64,000 nucleotides of DNA from an uncultured Bacteroidales bacterium (GTDB lineage Bacteria; Bacteroidota; Bacteroidia; Bacteroidales; UBA932). The stretch's first letter is position 1. The number at the start of each line of letters is the position of its first letter. Under the pieces are notes generated by a model. The model saw only the letters and a list, made by a program, of their open reading frames with translations. It had not been told where the DNA came from and did not search any database. The position numbers and the translations under genes were made by a program. Shown piece after piece: positions 32,355-40,928 of the stretch. The stretch spans positions 1-64,000 of the forward strand of contig CAJUEK010000009.1 of the NCBI GenBank assembly GCA_910585445.1, written 5' to 3'.

Positions 32355-34433
32355 ATGATTCCTCACGAGACAGTTGACCGGATTCTCGATGCGGCCCAGA
32401 TTGCCGATGTCGTAGGTGATTTCGTGACCCTCAAGAGGAGGGGCGCGAATTTTACCGCATGCTGTCCTTTCCATAATGAAAAGACACCGTCCTTCTATGT
32501 TTCCCCTTCCAAAGGCATATACAAGTGCTTCGGTTGCGGAAAGTCCGGTACGGCGGTGGGTTTTGTCATGGAACATGAGAGGCTGTCTTATGCTGAGGCC
32601 TTGAAATATCTTGCGAAGAAATATAATATAGAGGTAGTCGAGAAGGAGGTGAGCGCGGAAGAGCTTGCCTTGAGGCAGAGGAACGAAAGCCTTTTGCTGG
32701 TCTCGGAATTTGCCGGAAAGTTTTTTCAGGACAGCCTTTCAACGGAGGATGGACGGACCATCGGATATGCCTATTTCAGAAGCCGCGGACTTGAGGATGA
32801 GACCATACGTAAATATGGGCTCGGATGGGCTCCGCGTAACCGGACCTCACTGTCTGAAGCCGCCAGGGCGGCAGGATATAAAGAGGAGTTCCTGATTGAG
32901 ACAGGGCTTAGCATCAAATACGACGACGGCAGGCTTGTTGACAGGTTTCATGACAGGGTAATCTTCCCGATACATTCGGTTTCCGGACGGGTGATAGCCT
33001 TCGGAGGCAGGACGCTAAGGACTGACAAGACGGTAGCGAAATATGTCAATTCTCCCGAGACGGAAATCTATGTGAAGAGCCGTTCCCTGTACGGGTTGTA
33101 TTTCGCCAAGAGTGAAATCTCGCGTCTGGACAGGTGTATTCTTGTAGAGGGGTATCTGGATGTGCTTTCAATGCACCAGCTCGGCATAACGAATGTCGTG
33201 GCTTCGAGCGGAACGTCTCTTACTGTCGAGCAGATAAGGCTTATCCGCAAGTTCACGGACAATATCACCATAATATATGATGGTGACGGTGCGGGCATCA
33301 AGGCCGCCCTAAGGGGTATCGGGCTTGTTCTGAAGGAGGGCATGAACGTGAATGTCGTGCTGCTTCCAGAGGGACAGGACCCGGATGATTTCGCCAAAAG
33401 CCACACTGAGGATGAGGTACGTGAGCATATTGCCGCGAACAGCCGTGATTTCATAGATTTCAAGACGGACCTGCTTTTGGATGAGGCTGGAAATGACCCT
33501 CTTAAAAAGGCGACGCTCATAAATGACATTGCGGATACGATTGCCATGATTCCGGATGCCATCGTGCGGGCCATGTATGTGCGCAGGAGTGCGGAAAAAT
33601 TTGCCATAGACGAGAAACTTCTGATGGACAGGACCGGGCGCACCAGGTCTGAGATGCTTGCCGCGGAGAAAAAGCAGATGGACCGGGAAAGGCAGAAGGC
33701 CGCTGCTTCAACGTCTCCATCTCCTGTTCCGGTTCCCCCTCCTGTTCCCGATGATGCCGGATATGTGCCGGATATTCCGGGGGACGCATATCCGGAATAT
33801 ATTCCGGATGGCATTCCTGGGGCAGGTTATGACATTCCTGCTCCTGTTCCTGCAGTGGAGGCCGAAGACGGGATTGTAATAAACGAGCCTTATCTTGCCC
33901 CGTGTGAGAAAGAGCTTCTCGGATTCATACTTGAGGAGGGTTGCACGCCGCTTGAATTTGACCGGGATTCAAAATATTTTTCCGAAGGGGAAGTCATGAA
34001 CGTGGCGGAGTTCATAGACGGCATAATGGCTGAGGATGAGGCGGATTTCGTGAACACTTCATACCGCAAGACATATGAGGAGTATTTCAGGCGTTATGAT
34101 GAGGGGCTTTCACAGGAACAGATAAGAGTCAGGCTTCTGAACAGCATGGATCCGGAGATTGCAGCCGTGGCCAAGGACCTGCTTATAGAGAAGTACCAGA
34201 TAACCGTGAAGAATTATGAGCAGTCGCTCACGGCTACCGCCACTATCCTTGTGCAATATATCCCGAAAGCGCTTCTTGTGTATCACTGCAAGAAAGTCGA
34301 GCTTATGCTGCGTGATTTGACAAAGGAACTGGCCACTGCACAGGACCAGGAGAGCCAGGAGCGGATAATGGCTCAGATAAACGAATACAACCGTATAAGG
34401 ACGAAGTTCAATAATGAGCTCGGGCGCGTCTGA
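32355..34433 (+). CDS. dnaG: DNA primase
   Basis: This 692-residue primase makes RNA primers for replication. The zinc domain has CPFHNEKTPSFYVSP and CFGCG near residues 38-65. The TOPRIM core has ILVEGYLDVLSMHQ and IYDGDGAGIKAA (residues 255-315). A Pro/Ala/Tyr-rich linker (about 455-500, VPVPPPVPDDAGYVPDIPGD) precedes the C-terminal helical helicase-binding domain. It follows the HdeD-like gene after three bases. Confidence 0.96.
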   Translation: MIPHETVDRILDAAQIADVVGDFVTLKRRGANFTACCPFHNEKTPSFYVSPSKGIYKCFGCGKSGTAVGFVMEHERLSYAEALKYLAKKYNIEVVEKEVSAEELALRQRNESLLLVSEFAGKFFQDSLSTEDGRTIGYAYFRSRGLEDETIRKYGLGWAPRNRTSLSEAARAAGYKEEFLIETGLSIKYDDGRLVDRFHDRVIFPIHSVSGRVIAFGGRTLRTDKTVAKYVNSPETEIYVKSRSLYGLYFAKSEISRLDRCILVEGYLDVLSMHQLGITNVVASSGTSLTVEQIRLIRKFTDNITIIYDGDGAGIKAALRGIGLVLKEGMNVNVVLLPEGQDPDDFAKSHTEDEVREHIAANSRDFIDFKTDLLLDEAGNDPLKKATLINDIADTIAMIPDAIVRAMYVRRSAEKFAIDEKLLMDRTGRTRSEMLAAEKKQMDRERQKAAASTSPSPVPVPPPVPDDAGYVPDIPGDAYPEYIPDGIPGAGYDIPAPVPAVEAEDGIVINEPYLAPCEKELLGFILEEGCTPLEFDRDSKYFSEGEVMNVAEFIDGIMAEDEADFVNTSYRKTYEEYFRRYDEGLSQEQIRVRLLNSMDPEIAAVAKDLLIEKYQITVKNYEQSLTATATILVQYIPKALLVYHCKKVELMLRDLTKELATAQDQESQERIMAQINEYNRIRTKFNNELGRV

Positions 34434-34448
34434 CGGCTCGGGAGAACT

Positions 34449-34470
34449 GCATGTAAATTGTATGCAAATG
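34449..34470 (+). repeat. Outer inverted repeat, left copy
   Basis: This contains two 9-mers, GCATGTAAA and GTATGCAAA, 11 bp apart. It matches the minus strand of 40786-40807 at 19 of 22 positions; all three differences are transitions. Confidence 0.55.
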
Positions 34471-34580
34471 CATGAGAGCCTTTTCGTTTTTTTGAATTAT
34501 AATCAAATCATTTCTTGCAAATACAATAAATTGTATATACTTTTGCGATTATTTGTCGAGGTTTCATTGGCGTTTCGCCG

Positions 34581-34598
34581 ATTATTACCGGGGGTAAT
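34581..34598 (+). repeat. Inner inverted repeat, left copy (possible recombinase site)
   Basis: ATTATTACCGGGGGTAAT occurs here on the plus strand and, exactly, on the minus strand of 39520-39537. The core ATTACC-GGG-GGTAAT is itself a palindrome. Confidence 0.6.
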
Positions 34599-34632
34599 AA
34601 TTTCCTGTCTGATAATCTTTTATAAATGGAAA

Positions 34633-34660
34633 TCCGCCTGCGCTTCGCAGCGCAGACGGA
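34633..34660 (-). terminator. Terminator of the surface-protein operon (minus strand)
   Basis: An 11-position stem with one mismatch (34633-34643 with 34650-34660) has a 6-base loop. On the minus strand it is followed by a T-rich stretch, 25 bases after the stop of the 1184-residue gene. Confidence 0.6.
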
Positions 34661-34684
34661 CCGAAAAATGATTGTGTATCAAAT

Positions 34685-37600
34685 TTACAATTCAGGAGAG
34701 TAGAACCTGAATGGTATTGTGACTTCTCTTGTACCCCAAGTGTACTCTACATTGAACTTGATGTCAACAGGCAATACAGTCTGCAGGCGGCTCATGCCGG
34801 ATGCAAGGAATGTAAGTATTCCTGTATTCTCGTCGAATGTGATGTACTTGCGATACTCTACCGGAATCTTGTTTACATCCATAGTGTAAGCTATTGCCAA
34901 GCCGTAGATGTCCTTGACGTCACTTCCGGCAGCGAAACCGTTCATGCCGTCACCGATTGTCCAGTGTGCATCGGCAGCATCCTCTGATGTTGATTTTGTT
35001 ATCAAGTCATATGACTTGTTGCCGAACGGCCTGTTGTCTTTAAGGGTGATGTAATCAAGGATGTTGAACTTGTAGTCAACAGCATTCTTGATGGCGATGT
35101 TGCCGCCAAGCTCATCCTTAAGCATTACCTCAACCTGTCCGATAGGGTCATACTTCTTCACATAGTAAGTCGCATATGCCTGACCTTCATCAAATGATGT
35201 AGGGAGCTGCATTCTTGCGCCGTTTGCACTTACGAGGAAGAGGTTGCCACGGACTCTTACAACGTCATCCTTGCCGTTATAAGTAAGCACGTTGTCATTC
35301 ATCACAATGCCGGCTCCGGCCGTGCCGAGGATTTCATACTCAGCTACAAGGCCTGCTTCCGCAATGGCTTCGTCGTCAAGTATCGTGAGATCACCGTCAA
35401 CGATGTTGAACTCTTTGGTCATGGTCACATTGTCCATTGAGAACTGGGATACTGCAGCTGACTCGGCATTCGGCTCATAAAGCGGAAGAACCTGGGTGAA
35501 GTAAACACCTGCATTGTCCTGGGCTACTGTAATCCTGCTGTGCTGGAAGTTGTAGATAGGATACTCGAACTTGAGCTTGTGGGTAATTGTGATTTCCTGA
35601 CCATACCATGTCGTGAAATTCTTGGTATAGAGAACCTCAGGCTTGATGGTCTTGTCAGGGAACGAGCGGTATGTGAAGCCCGGAGTTATCACGAACTTGT
35701 CTTCGTCTGCGGTTCCGTCTTCAGAGTTGAAAGCAAATCCAAGGACAGTGAACATGCCGTCGGTCGGCTGTGCAGGAGCACCGTAAGTTGCATCGACGGT
35801 ATTCTTGTTCTTCTCAGCGTCATAGTAAGCTGACAAGATGTCATCGAAGTACTTGATTGCCGGAATCTCACTCACGCCGAGGTTCTTGCCGTCAGTAAGT
35901 GCGCTGAAGAGCGGGTTGAGTGAGTAGAGCTTTTCACCCTTGGCAAGCTCAAAGTCTTTTGCGTACGTTACGACAGTCGAGTCGATATTCACGGTTACAG
36001 GCTTCCTGTTGCGGTCGATGGTCTGAATCTCAACTTTAACGATAAGCTCGATGGACTCAGTGTCATATTTGCCTGTAAGGGTGTATGTCTTGCCCCACTC
36101 AAATCCAGAGAAGTCAATGAGGATATCCCCGGACTTGGCCTCGCAAGAGAATGATGCTTCTGCTTCAGGAGAAACTGTTACAGCGCCTTTTATGATTGCT
36201 GCAAGATCAGCGTCGGCAGGAACATTTACAAATGAGAATTCATCTTTTGCAATCCTGAATCCTGTTCTTGAATATGAAGCGTCTTCGCCATTGAGGAGTT
36301 TTGCGTCGGTTTCTGCGTCATAAGAGTAATTCCAGTTGAGCTCAGCCTTCTTGACGATAGTGATTTCAGCCCTTTCCTTGATTATTTCACATGGAACACT
36401 GGTTACAGCTGTCACACCTTTGCAAGTGTATTTGTATAAAACGATGGCAGACTCGCCGACATTCTCTTTGCCCACGCCTTCGCTGAGGGAAACAGTTGCA
36501 TAAGGAGCATTCTTATCTTCATCTATTACAAATGAAGCCTCAGCCTCTGCAGGGAAGTATTCTGTCGCGATTCCTGGGAGAACCTCAACATCGTAGCCGT
36601 TTTCTTCCATCTCGGACTGCTCAATCACCTTGCCTCCGATAACGAAGACAAGCTTGTGTCCTTCCAAAGCTACCAGGCTGTCACGCTTGGTGTAAGGGAA
36701 CTCAAGTATCTCTTCAGCGCAGAGCAGGCCGGTGATGTCTTTGTCGTTGCGGTCGAAAATCTTCATTTCAGCCGCTTCTACGGCAGGAACGAGATTCGTG
36801 TATTCAGAAGAAATGTTGTCGTAATTCTCGTCTTTCTTGAGAACGAGGGCAGCGCTGTACGACTGTGTACCTGACTTAGGGCCAGAGTAGAATTCATCTA
36901 CGAAATTGCGTGTCTCCACGGTGAAAGTTATGGTACCTTTTGTGTCGTCAGCTTTAGCACCGATGATGTTGATTTCAGGGGCCTCAGAACGTGTCTTGAC
37001 GCCTATGACGTCGAATGAGAAAACGTCAGTGCCCTGTGCAAGTACGGAAGCCAGTTCCGAAGGATTCACTTTGTAAGTGAGTGTAGAGGTACCTTCGATA
37101 TATGCAGGTTCGTCTGCGGTGCCGATGTTCAGTACATTCACTGTAGCTTTTCCGTCGTTATAGTCCGGAACATAAACGAGGCTCTGCACACGGTTTTTCA
37201 AAATATCCTCTATTTTCTTGAGACGCGAGTCAATGCTGTCGATATTGCCGGTGATATTTTCAATCTCGCCGTCTATCCTTTTGATATCAACCTGAAGAGC
37301 ATCAATGTCGCCCTGAAGGTCGTCAATCAGGCCGGCAAGCCTGCTGTCCTCGGCCTGAAGAGCCTTGATTGCATCAGCATGGTCAGCGACAAGCTTATTG
37401 AGCTGGTCAATGGCATCCCTAAGGTCAGCATCTTCCTGCTCAAGTTCTTCAATCTTCTTGTTATAAACTTCCACATGAGCCTGGTATTCCGCATAACGTG
37501 CATCAACAGTGGTCTGCAGGGCTGTTATAGCGAGTATGCGGGCCTGCACTTCTGCTGCGATTGCCTGCCTGTTGGCCTCGATGTCATTTTCAGCCTTGTC

Positions 37601-38239
37601 CATCCTGTTCTTGAGCTCCTTGCAATCAGCGAGAAGAGCCGCAATGTCTTTGGTATTCTGCTCTACGGAAGTCTCGAGTACGTCAAGGCGTTTTGCAATA
37701 CCGTCAACAGTTGCATTGAGAGCGGTAAGTGCCACATCAATTCTGGCGATGTCGTTCTTGTTTTCCTCCACGCTGTTGCCAAGAGTGCCGAGAGCGTCTT
37801 CAAGAGCAGTGATTTTGGCCTCAAGGTCTTTCTTCATCTTGTCCACCTCTGTTTTGTCGGCTTTGGTGTCCTGAAGGTTCTTGATTGCTGCATTCGCCTC
37901 GGCAACTGCCTTCTGTGCGTCAGAAACGGCTTTCTTAATGTCATCTGCATTCTTTTTTACAGCCTGGTCAAGAGCTGCGATAGAAGCGTTGACATCTGCA
38001 ATCTTGTCATTGATGCTCTTCTCAAGGTCCGATTTGAACTGGTCAACCTCCGATTTGAGAGCATATTCACTCTTCAATTTGGTCTCCAGGTCAGAAATTG
38101 TCTTCTCAAGAGAAGCAACGGAACTTGTAAGATCATCGTTTACCTTGCGGATGTCCTCATCGTAGTCAGTACATCCGACAACTGCAAAAGCAGCCCCCAA
38201 AAGGAGTGTCTTGCAAAGTTTCGATAAATTCGATTTCAT
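34685..38239 (-). CDS. Large coiled-coil surface lipoprotein
   Basis: This 1184-residue protein has a lipoprotein signal (lipobox VVGC, Cys23). Residues of about 25-345 are an almost continuous heptad-rich coiled coil (SLEKTISDLETKLKSEY, many IAALDQA/LRDAIDQL-type repeats). The remainder is beta-rich with a junction at NRVQSLVYVPDYNDGKATV, similar to N-terminal domains annotated near PL29-like lyases in Bacteroidota. No catalytic motif was recognised. It probably forms a long trimeric or dimeric stalk on the outer membrane presenting beta domains. It is the last gene of a recombinase, OmpA, lipoprotein set. Function unknown. Confidence 0.8.
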   Translation of the reverse strand: MKSNLSKLCKTLLLGAAFAVVGCTDYDEDIRKVNDDLTSSVASLEKTISDLETKLKSEYALKSEVDQFKSDLEKSINDKIADVNASIAALDQAVKKNADDIKKAVSDAQKAVAEANAAIKNLQDTKADKTEVDKMKKDLEAKITALEDALGTLGNSVEENKNDIARIDVALTALNATVDGIAKRLDVLETSVEQNTKDIAALLADCKELKNRMDKAENDIEANRQAIAAEVQARILAITALQTTVDARYAEYQAHVEVYNKKIEELEQEDADLRDAIDQLNKLVADHADAIKALQAEDSRLAGLIDDLQGDIDALQVDIKRIDGEIENITGNIDSIDSRLKKIEDILKNRVQSLVYVPDYNDGKATVNVLNIGTADEPAYIEGTSTLTYKVNPSELASVLAQGTDVFSFDVIGVKTRSEAPEINIIGAKADDTKGTITFTVETRNFVDEFYSGPKSGTQSYSAALVLKKDENYDNISSEYTNLVPAVEAAEMKIFDRNDKDITGLLCAEEILEFPYTKRDSLVALEGHKLVFVIGGKVIEQSEMEENGYDVEVLPGIATEYFPAEAEASFVIDEDKNAPYATVSLSEGVGKENVGESAIVLYKYTCKGVTAVTSVPCEIIKERAEITIVKKAELNWNYSYDAETDAKLLNGEDASYSRTGFRIAKDEFSFVNVPADADLAAIIKGAVTVSPEAEASFSCEAKSGDILIDFSGFEWGKTYTLTGKYDTESIELIVKVEIQTIDRNRKPVTVNIDSTVVTYAKDFELAKGEKLYSLNPLFSALTDGKNLGVSEIPAIKYFDDILSAYYDAEKNKNTVDATYGAPAQPTDGMFTVLGFAFNSEDGTADEDKFVITPGFTYRSFPDKTIKPEVLYTKNFTTWYGQEITITHKLKFEYPIYNFQHSRITVAQDNAGVYFTQVLPLYEPNAESAAVSQFSMDNVTMTKEFNIVDGDLTILDDEAIAEAGLVAEYEILGTAGAGIVMNDNVLTYNGKDDVVRVRGNLFLVSANGARMQLPTSFDEGQAYATYYVKKYDPIGQVEVMLKDELGGNIAIKNAVDYKFNILDYITLKDNRPFGNKSYDLITKSTSEDAADAHWTIGDGMNGFAAGSDVKDIYGLAIAYTMDVNKIPVEYRKYITFDENTGILTFLASGMSRLQTVLPVDIKFNVEYTWGTREVTIPFRFYSPEL

Positions 38240-38279
38240 AAAAATTGATTTAATAGATAATAAAATATGTTAACGAACA

Positions 38280-39455
38280 TTATTCAACGGTACAAATGAC
38301 AACCCTGTTCTGTTGTGCCTTTTCGAACGGCTGCACTGTATCTCCTTTGTGGTCTGTGACAATGCGGCTCTCTGCCACTCCGTTCTTCATGAGCACATCC
38401 TTTACGTTCGTGGCCCTGCTCTCTGAGAGTTGCATGTTCACGTTTGAGTTGCCTGTCTCCTGGTCGGCGTATCCCACGACGGCCACGCTGAAATCAGGGT
38501 TTTCCACAAGCCACTTTGCCAGTTCTTCAAGTTTTACGGCCTCTTCTTTCCTTATTTTTGCAGAACCGATTGTGAACCAGATGTTGTCTGAGTGCTCCTG
38601 TGCCGCCTTGGCGTGCGCTGCTGCCCTTGCCTGAGCCTCTGCCTTTTCTGCGGCCTCTCTATCTGCCGCTGCTTTCTGTGCCGCCTTTATGGATGCTTCC
38701 TCCTCTGCCTTGGCTTTTTCTTCCGCTATCCTTTGCGCCTCAGCTGCGGCTGCTGCCGCCTCGGCTGCCTTGGCTTCCTCCTGTGCAGCAAGATAAGCTT
38801 TTGATGCCCTATGGTTTTTCCCGAAATGTACGGTCAATCCGGCGAGGAGGTTGAACTGCCAGTCTGCGTTGCCGGCTCTCTTGGAGTTGAACCTGTCAGA
38901 CATTACGTTTGCATTGCCTTCAATTCCGAGACTGATGCGGTTTCCGAGTCTGAAGTCAATTCCGGTTCCCATCCTTCCGGGAACGAATAGCTTTCTTGTC
39001 CAGACGTACTCCGGAGCGGGGATGACAGAGTTCGCTCCATTTCTGAATCCGTACATTCCTCCCACACCTCCGAGGATATATACGTTGCATACCCTTTTGT
39101 GGTTGAACCCGCCGAAAAGGTTGCACAGGTCAAGCTTGAGGTCGATGTTTCCCTGACCGAATTTGTAAGAGTAAATGGTGTTCGTCACTACTTGGCATCC
39201 TTTGCCTTGCCATCCTCCGACCCCAATACGCAGGCTGAGTGCAGGAATGAATCTGTACTCAGCGTTGATGAAAGCAGCCGGGGAGAGCAGGTCGCCAAAA
39301 GCGGCCTCTCCAAGCGTGTATGCTGCGCCTCCCTGAAGCTGCAGGCTCCATTGCGGGCGGAATTCGACGCTCGGATCGCTCTTGCTCTGCTGTGCCAGCG
39401 CCGCTGCGCAAACCATTGCCGCGGCCAACACCAAAGAAAAACGTTTTAAGTTCAT
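38280..39455 (-). CDS. OmpA-family outer-membrane protein with helical linker
   Basis: This 391-residue protein has a signal peptide (ends near ALAQQ), a beta-barrel of about 190 residues (SLQLQGGAAYTLGEAAFGDLL and later strands), an Ala/Glu/Lys-rich helical linker (about residues 205-290) and a C-terminal OmpA-like peptidoglycan-binding domain (VVGYADQETGN, then LSESRATNVKDVL). The linker could span much of the periplasm. It is 40 bases upstream of the coiled-coil lipoprotein gene, so the two may act as anchor and surface appendage. Confidence 0.88.
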   Translation of the reverse strand: MNLKRFSLVLAAAMVCAAALAQQSKSDPSVEFRPQWSLQLQGGAAYTLGEAAFGDLLSPAAFINAEYRFIPALSLRIGVGGWQGKGCQVVTNTIYSYKFGQGNIDLKLDLCNLFGGFNHKRVCNVYILGGVGGMYGFRNGANSVIPAPEYVWTRKLFVPGRMGTGIDFRLGNRISLGIEGNANVMSDRFNSKRAGNADWQFNLLAGLTVHFGKNHRASKAYLAAQEEAKAAEAAAAAAEAQRIAEEKAKAEEEASIKAAQKAAADREAAEKAEAQARAAAHAKAAQEHSDNIWFTIGSAKIRKEEAVKLEELAKWLVENPDFSVAVVGYADQETGNSNVNMQLSESRATNVKDVLMKNGVAESRIVTDHKGDTVQPFEKAQQNRVVICTVE

Positions 39456-39519
39456 AATAAATTTATTAGAGTTATATTGTTGCCTTTAAAAATGTCCGGT
39501 TCCGTTTATCTTGGCAGTC

Positions 39520-39537
39520 ATTACCCCCGGTAATAAT
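39520..39537 (-). repeat. Inner inverted repeat, right copy (possible recombinase site)
   Basis: The minus strand reads ATTATTACCGGGGGTAAT, identical to the plus strand at 34581-34598. It abuts the stop codon of the tyrosine recombinase gene and lies 64 bp upstream of the ompA-like start. Confidence 0.6.
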
Positions 39538-40761
39538 TCACTGCAGGTCAGTCAATATGCCGGCATAGCGTCTCCTTTCCTCCCGTGTGACTCCGGCAAG
39601 ATAATTTTCAGTCATCGCAATGCTTGAATGGCCCAGGCTTTCGGATATGAACGGCAGGTCCGCTCCTCCCCTGAGCATCGTCGTGGCGAACGAGTGCCTG
39701 GCTGAATATGTCGTGAAACAGGGGATTTCCAGTTCTGCCGCTATTTCCTTGAGGGCCTTGTTGCATTGCCCGACAATCCTCCTTACTGTCCTTGAAATGC
39801 TGAACTGGTCATGGGTATGCTCGGCATATCTGAACAGGAAGGCCTTGGGGTCGCCTTCGTAAGGGATGCATATCCTGTCCATAATTTGCTTCATCTGCTC
39901 TGTCATCGTGGCCCTTATCATTTTGGGATTGCCGGAGCTGCCGGCAGTCTTATGCCGTATGAAACATATCTCGCCGTCTATGACGTTTTCATGTCTGAGG
40001 TACAGCATGTCCCTGAAATTGATGCCGTTGCAGAGATATGAGAACAGCCACAGGTCGCGGTTCTCCTCAAGATGTCCGGGTCCGCGGTAGTTCATGATTC
40101 TTCTTATGTGCTCTTTGCTCAATGCCATCCTCCTGCTGTTTGCCCGTGGTATCATATATCTGCCTTTCCCGAAAGGGAACTGGGCCTCTTTGATTATGCC
40201 AGCGGATTTCGCCGTGTTCATTGCGCATTTTATGGTTTTCATGTAGATGTGTATCGTCGTGCAGCTTTTCCCCTCATCTGTCCAGAACCTCTCGCATCCG
40301 CGCAGCCACTCCGGGGTTACGGAGGACAGATGGATTGATTTACCACCATACTTTTCGGCGGCATTCAATGCCGAACGGCATCTGTAGTAGGAGTTTACCT
40401 GTCCGGCTTTCATGAATTCCCCGGCAAGTGAGGCCAAGGAGGAATTGAGCATCATGCCGCTGTCTTTCCCGAGCCTTGCAGCCAGGATGCCCAGAGAAAA
40501 GTTCCCGTGTTCACACAGGTCGTTCACTTCTTTGCAAAGCCGCTGGAAACAGCTTTCGATGCGGCGGCCTTTCCCGCTGCTTCTCCGTGAACCGTTCCAT
40601 TTTTCCCATTCTTCAGGTGACATGTCAACTCCTGTTGGAAAATACTTTTGCGTGCGCCTGTGTACGATTTCGGCCTTGACAGGGAAGAGGCCGTTCTTCT
40701 TTGCTCTGCGCCGGTCTATTATTACCAGGACAGAGACACCGTCTTTAGAATATTTGAGCAT
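39538..40761 (-). CDS. Tyrosine recombinase/integrase
   Basis: This 407-residue site-specific recombinase has a Bacteroidota arm-binding domain (VLVIIDRRRAKKNGLFPVKAE, then QKYFPTGVD), a SAM-like core-binding region and a catalytic domain with INFRDMLYLRHEN (Arg I), RHKTAGSSG (Lys), YSARHSFATTML (Arg II) and LGHSSIAMTENYL (His and the nucleophile Tyr). The usual first His of HxxR is Tyr, which is common in this group. The ATG at 40761 fits the family start; the frame is open to 40893. It lies upstream of and in line with the OmpA and coiled-coil genes, with repeated sites on both sides. Confidence 0.9.
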   Translation of the reverse strand: MLKYSKDGVSVLVIIDRRRAKKNGLFPVKAEIVHRRTQKYFPTGVDMSPEEWEKWNGSRRSSGKGRRIESCFQRLCKEVNDLCEHGNFSLGILAARLGKDSGMMLNSSLASLAGEFMKAGQVNSYYRCRSALNAAEKYGGKSIHLSSVTPEWLRGCERFWTDEGKSCTTIHIYMKTIKCAMNTAKSAGIIKEAQFPFGKGRYMIPRANSRRMALSKEHIRRIMNYRGPGHLEENRDLWLFSYLCNGINFRDMLYLRHENVIDGEICFIRHKTAGSSGNPKMIRATMTEQMKQIMDRICIPYEGDPKAFLFRYAEHTHDQFSISRTVRRIVGQCNKALKEIAAELEIPCFTTYSARHSFATTMLRGGADLPFISESLGHSSIAMTENYLAGVTREERRRYAGILTDLQ

Positions 40762-40785
40762 ATAGATAATAAATTGAAATGTGGC

Positions 40786-40807
40786 CATTTGCGTGCAATT
40801 TGCATGC
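40786..40807 (-). repeat. Outer inverted repeat, right copy
   Basis: The minus strand contains GCATGCAAA and GCACGCAAA, 11 bp apart, and matches 34449-34470 at 19 of 22 positions. It sits about 25 bases upstream of the recombinase ATG. Confidence 0.55.
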
Positions 40808-40825
40808 AGGCCGGCCTTTGCGTGC
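40788..40825 (+). repeat. Three copies of TTTGCRTGC upstream of the recombinase
   Basis: Copies at 40788-40796, 40799-40807 and 40817-40825 are in the same orientation, spaced 11 and 18 bp. They could be arm-type recombinase sites or operators, in the gap between the recombinase and metG. Confidence 0.6.
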
Positions 40826-40863
40826 GGGATTGTCCTTTGGGGGAGTTTTTCAGAAAAAATGCT

Positions 40864-40871
40864 TATTTTTG
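40864..40871 (+). promoter_or_regulatory. Putative metG promoter
   Basis: TATTTTTG matches TAnnTTTG, 57 bases before the metG ATG. A TTTG at 40836-40839 is a possible -33 element but with long (24-base) spacing. Confidence 0.45.
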
Positions 40872-40928
40872 CGCTCGGATGAAAAAATCTCATCCTTGAC
40901 AGATAACAATATTTAAATTAAGATACTT

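Larger units (their letters stand above)
34434..34684. other. Convergent intergenic region with recombination-like sites
   Basis: Between dnaG and the coiled-coil lipoprotein gene lie an imperfect 22-bp repeat (34449-34470), an 18-bp site (34581-34598) and a minus-strand terminator (34633-34660). The two sites have inverted partners at 40786-40807 and 39520-39537. Confidence 0.7.

Noticed and set aside
34581..34598. Simple bidirectional terminator as the only role for the 18-bp palindrome
   Set aside because: The stem is short and AT-rich with no T-tract, and the second copy sits upstream of a gene start; a terminator role cannot be excluded but does not explain the exact inverted copy beside the recombinase.
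37379..38227. 282-codon plus-strand open frame
   Set aside because: It is antisense to the coiled-coil region; the hydrophobic look comes from the reverse of Asp/Lys/Glu codons.
40877..40895. Hairpin in the metG leader as a T-box or other riboswitch
   Set aside because: Only a 6-bp stem (GGATGA with TCATCC) is present, with no T-box features and a leader too short for a known riboswitch.
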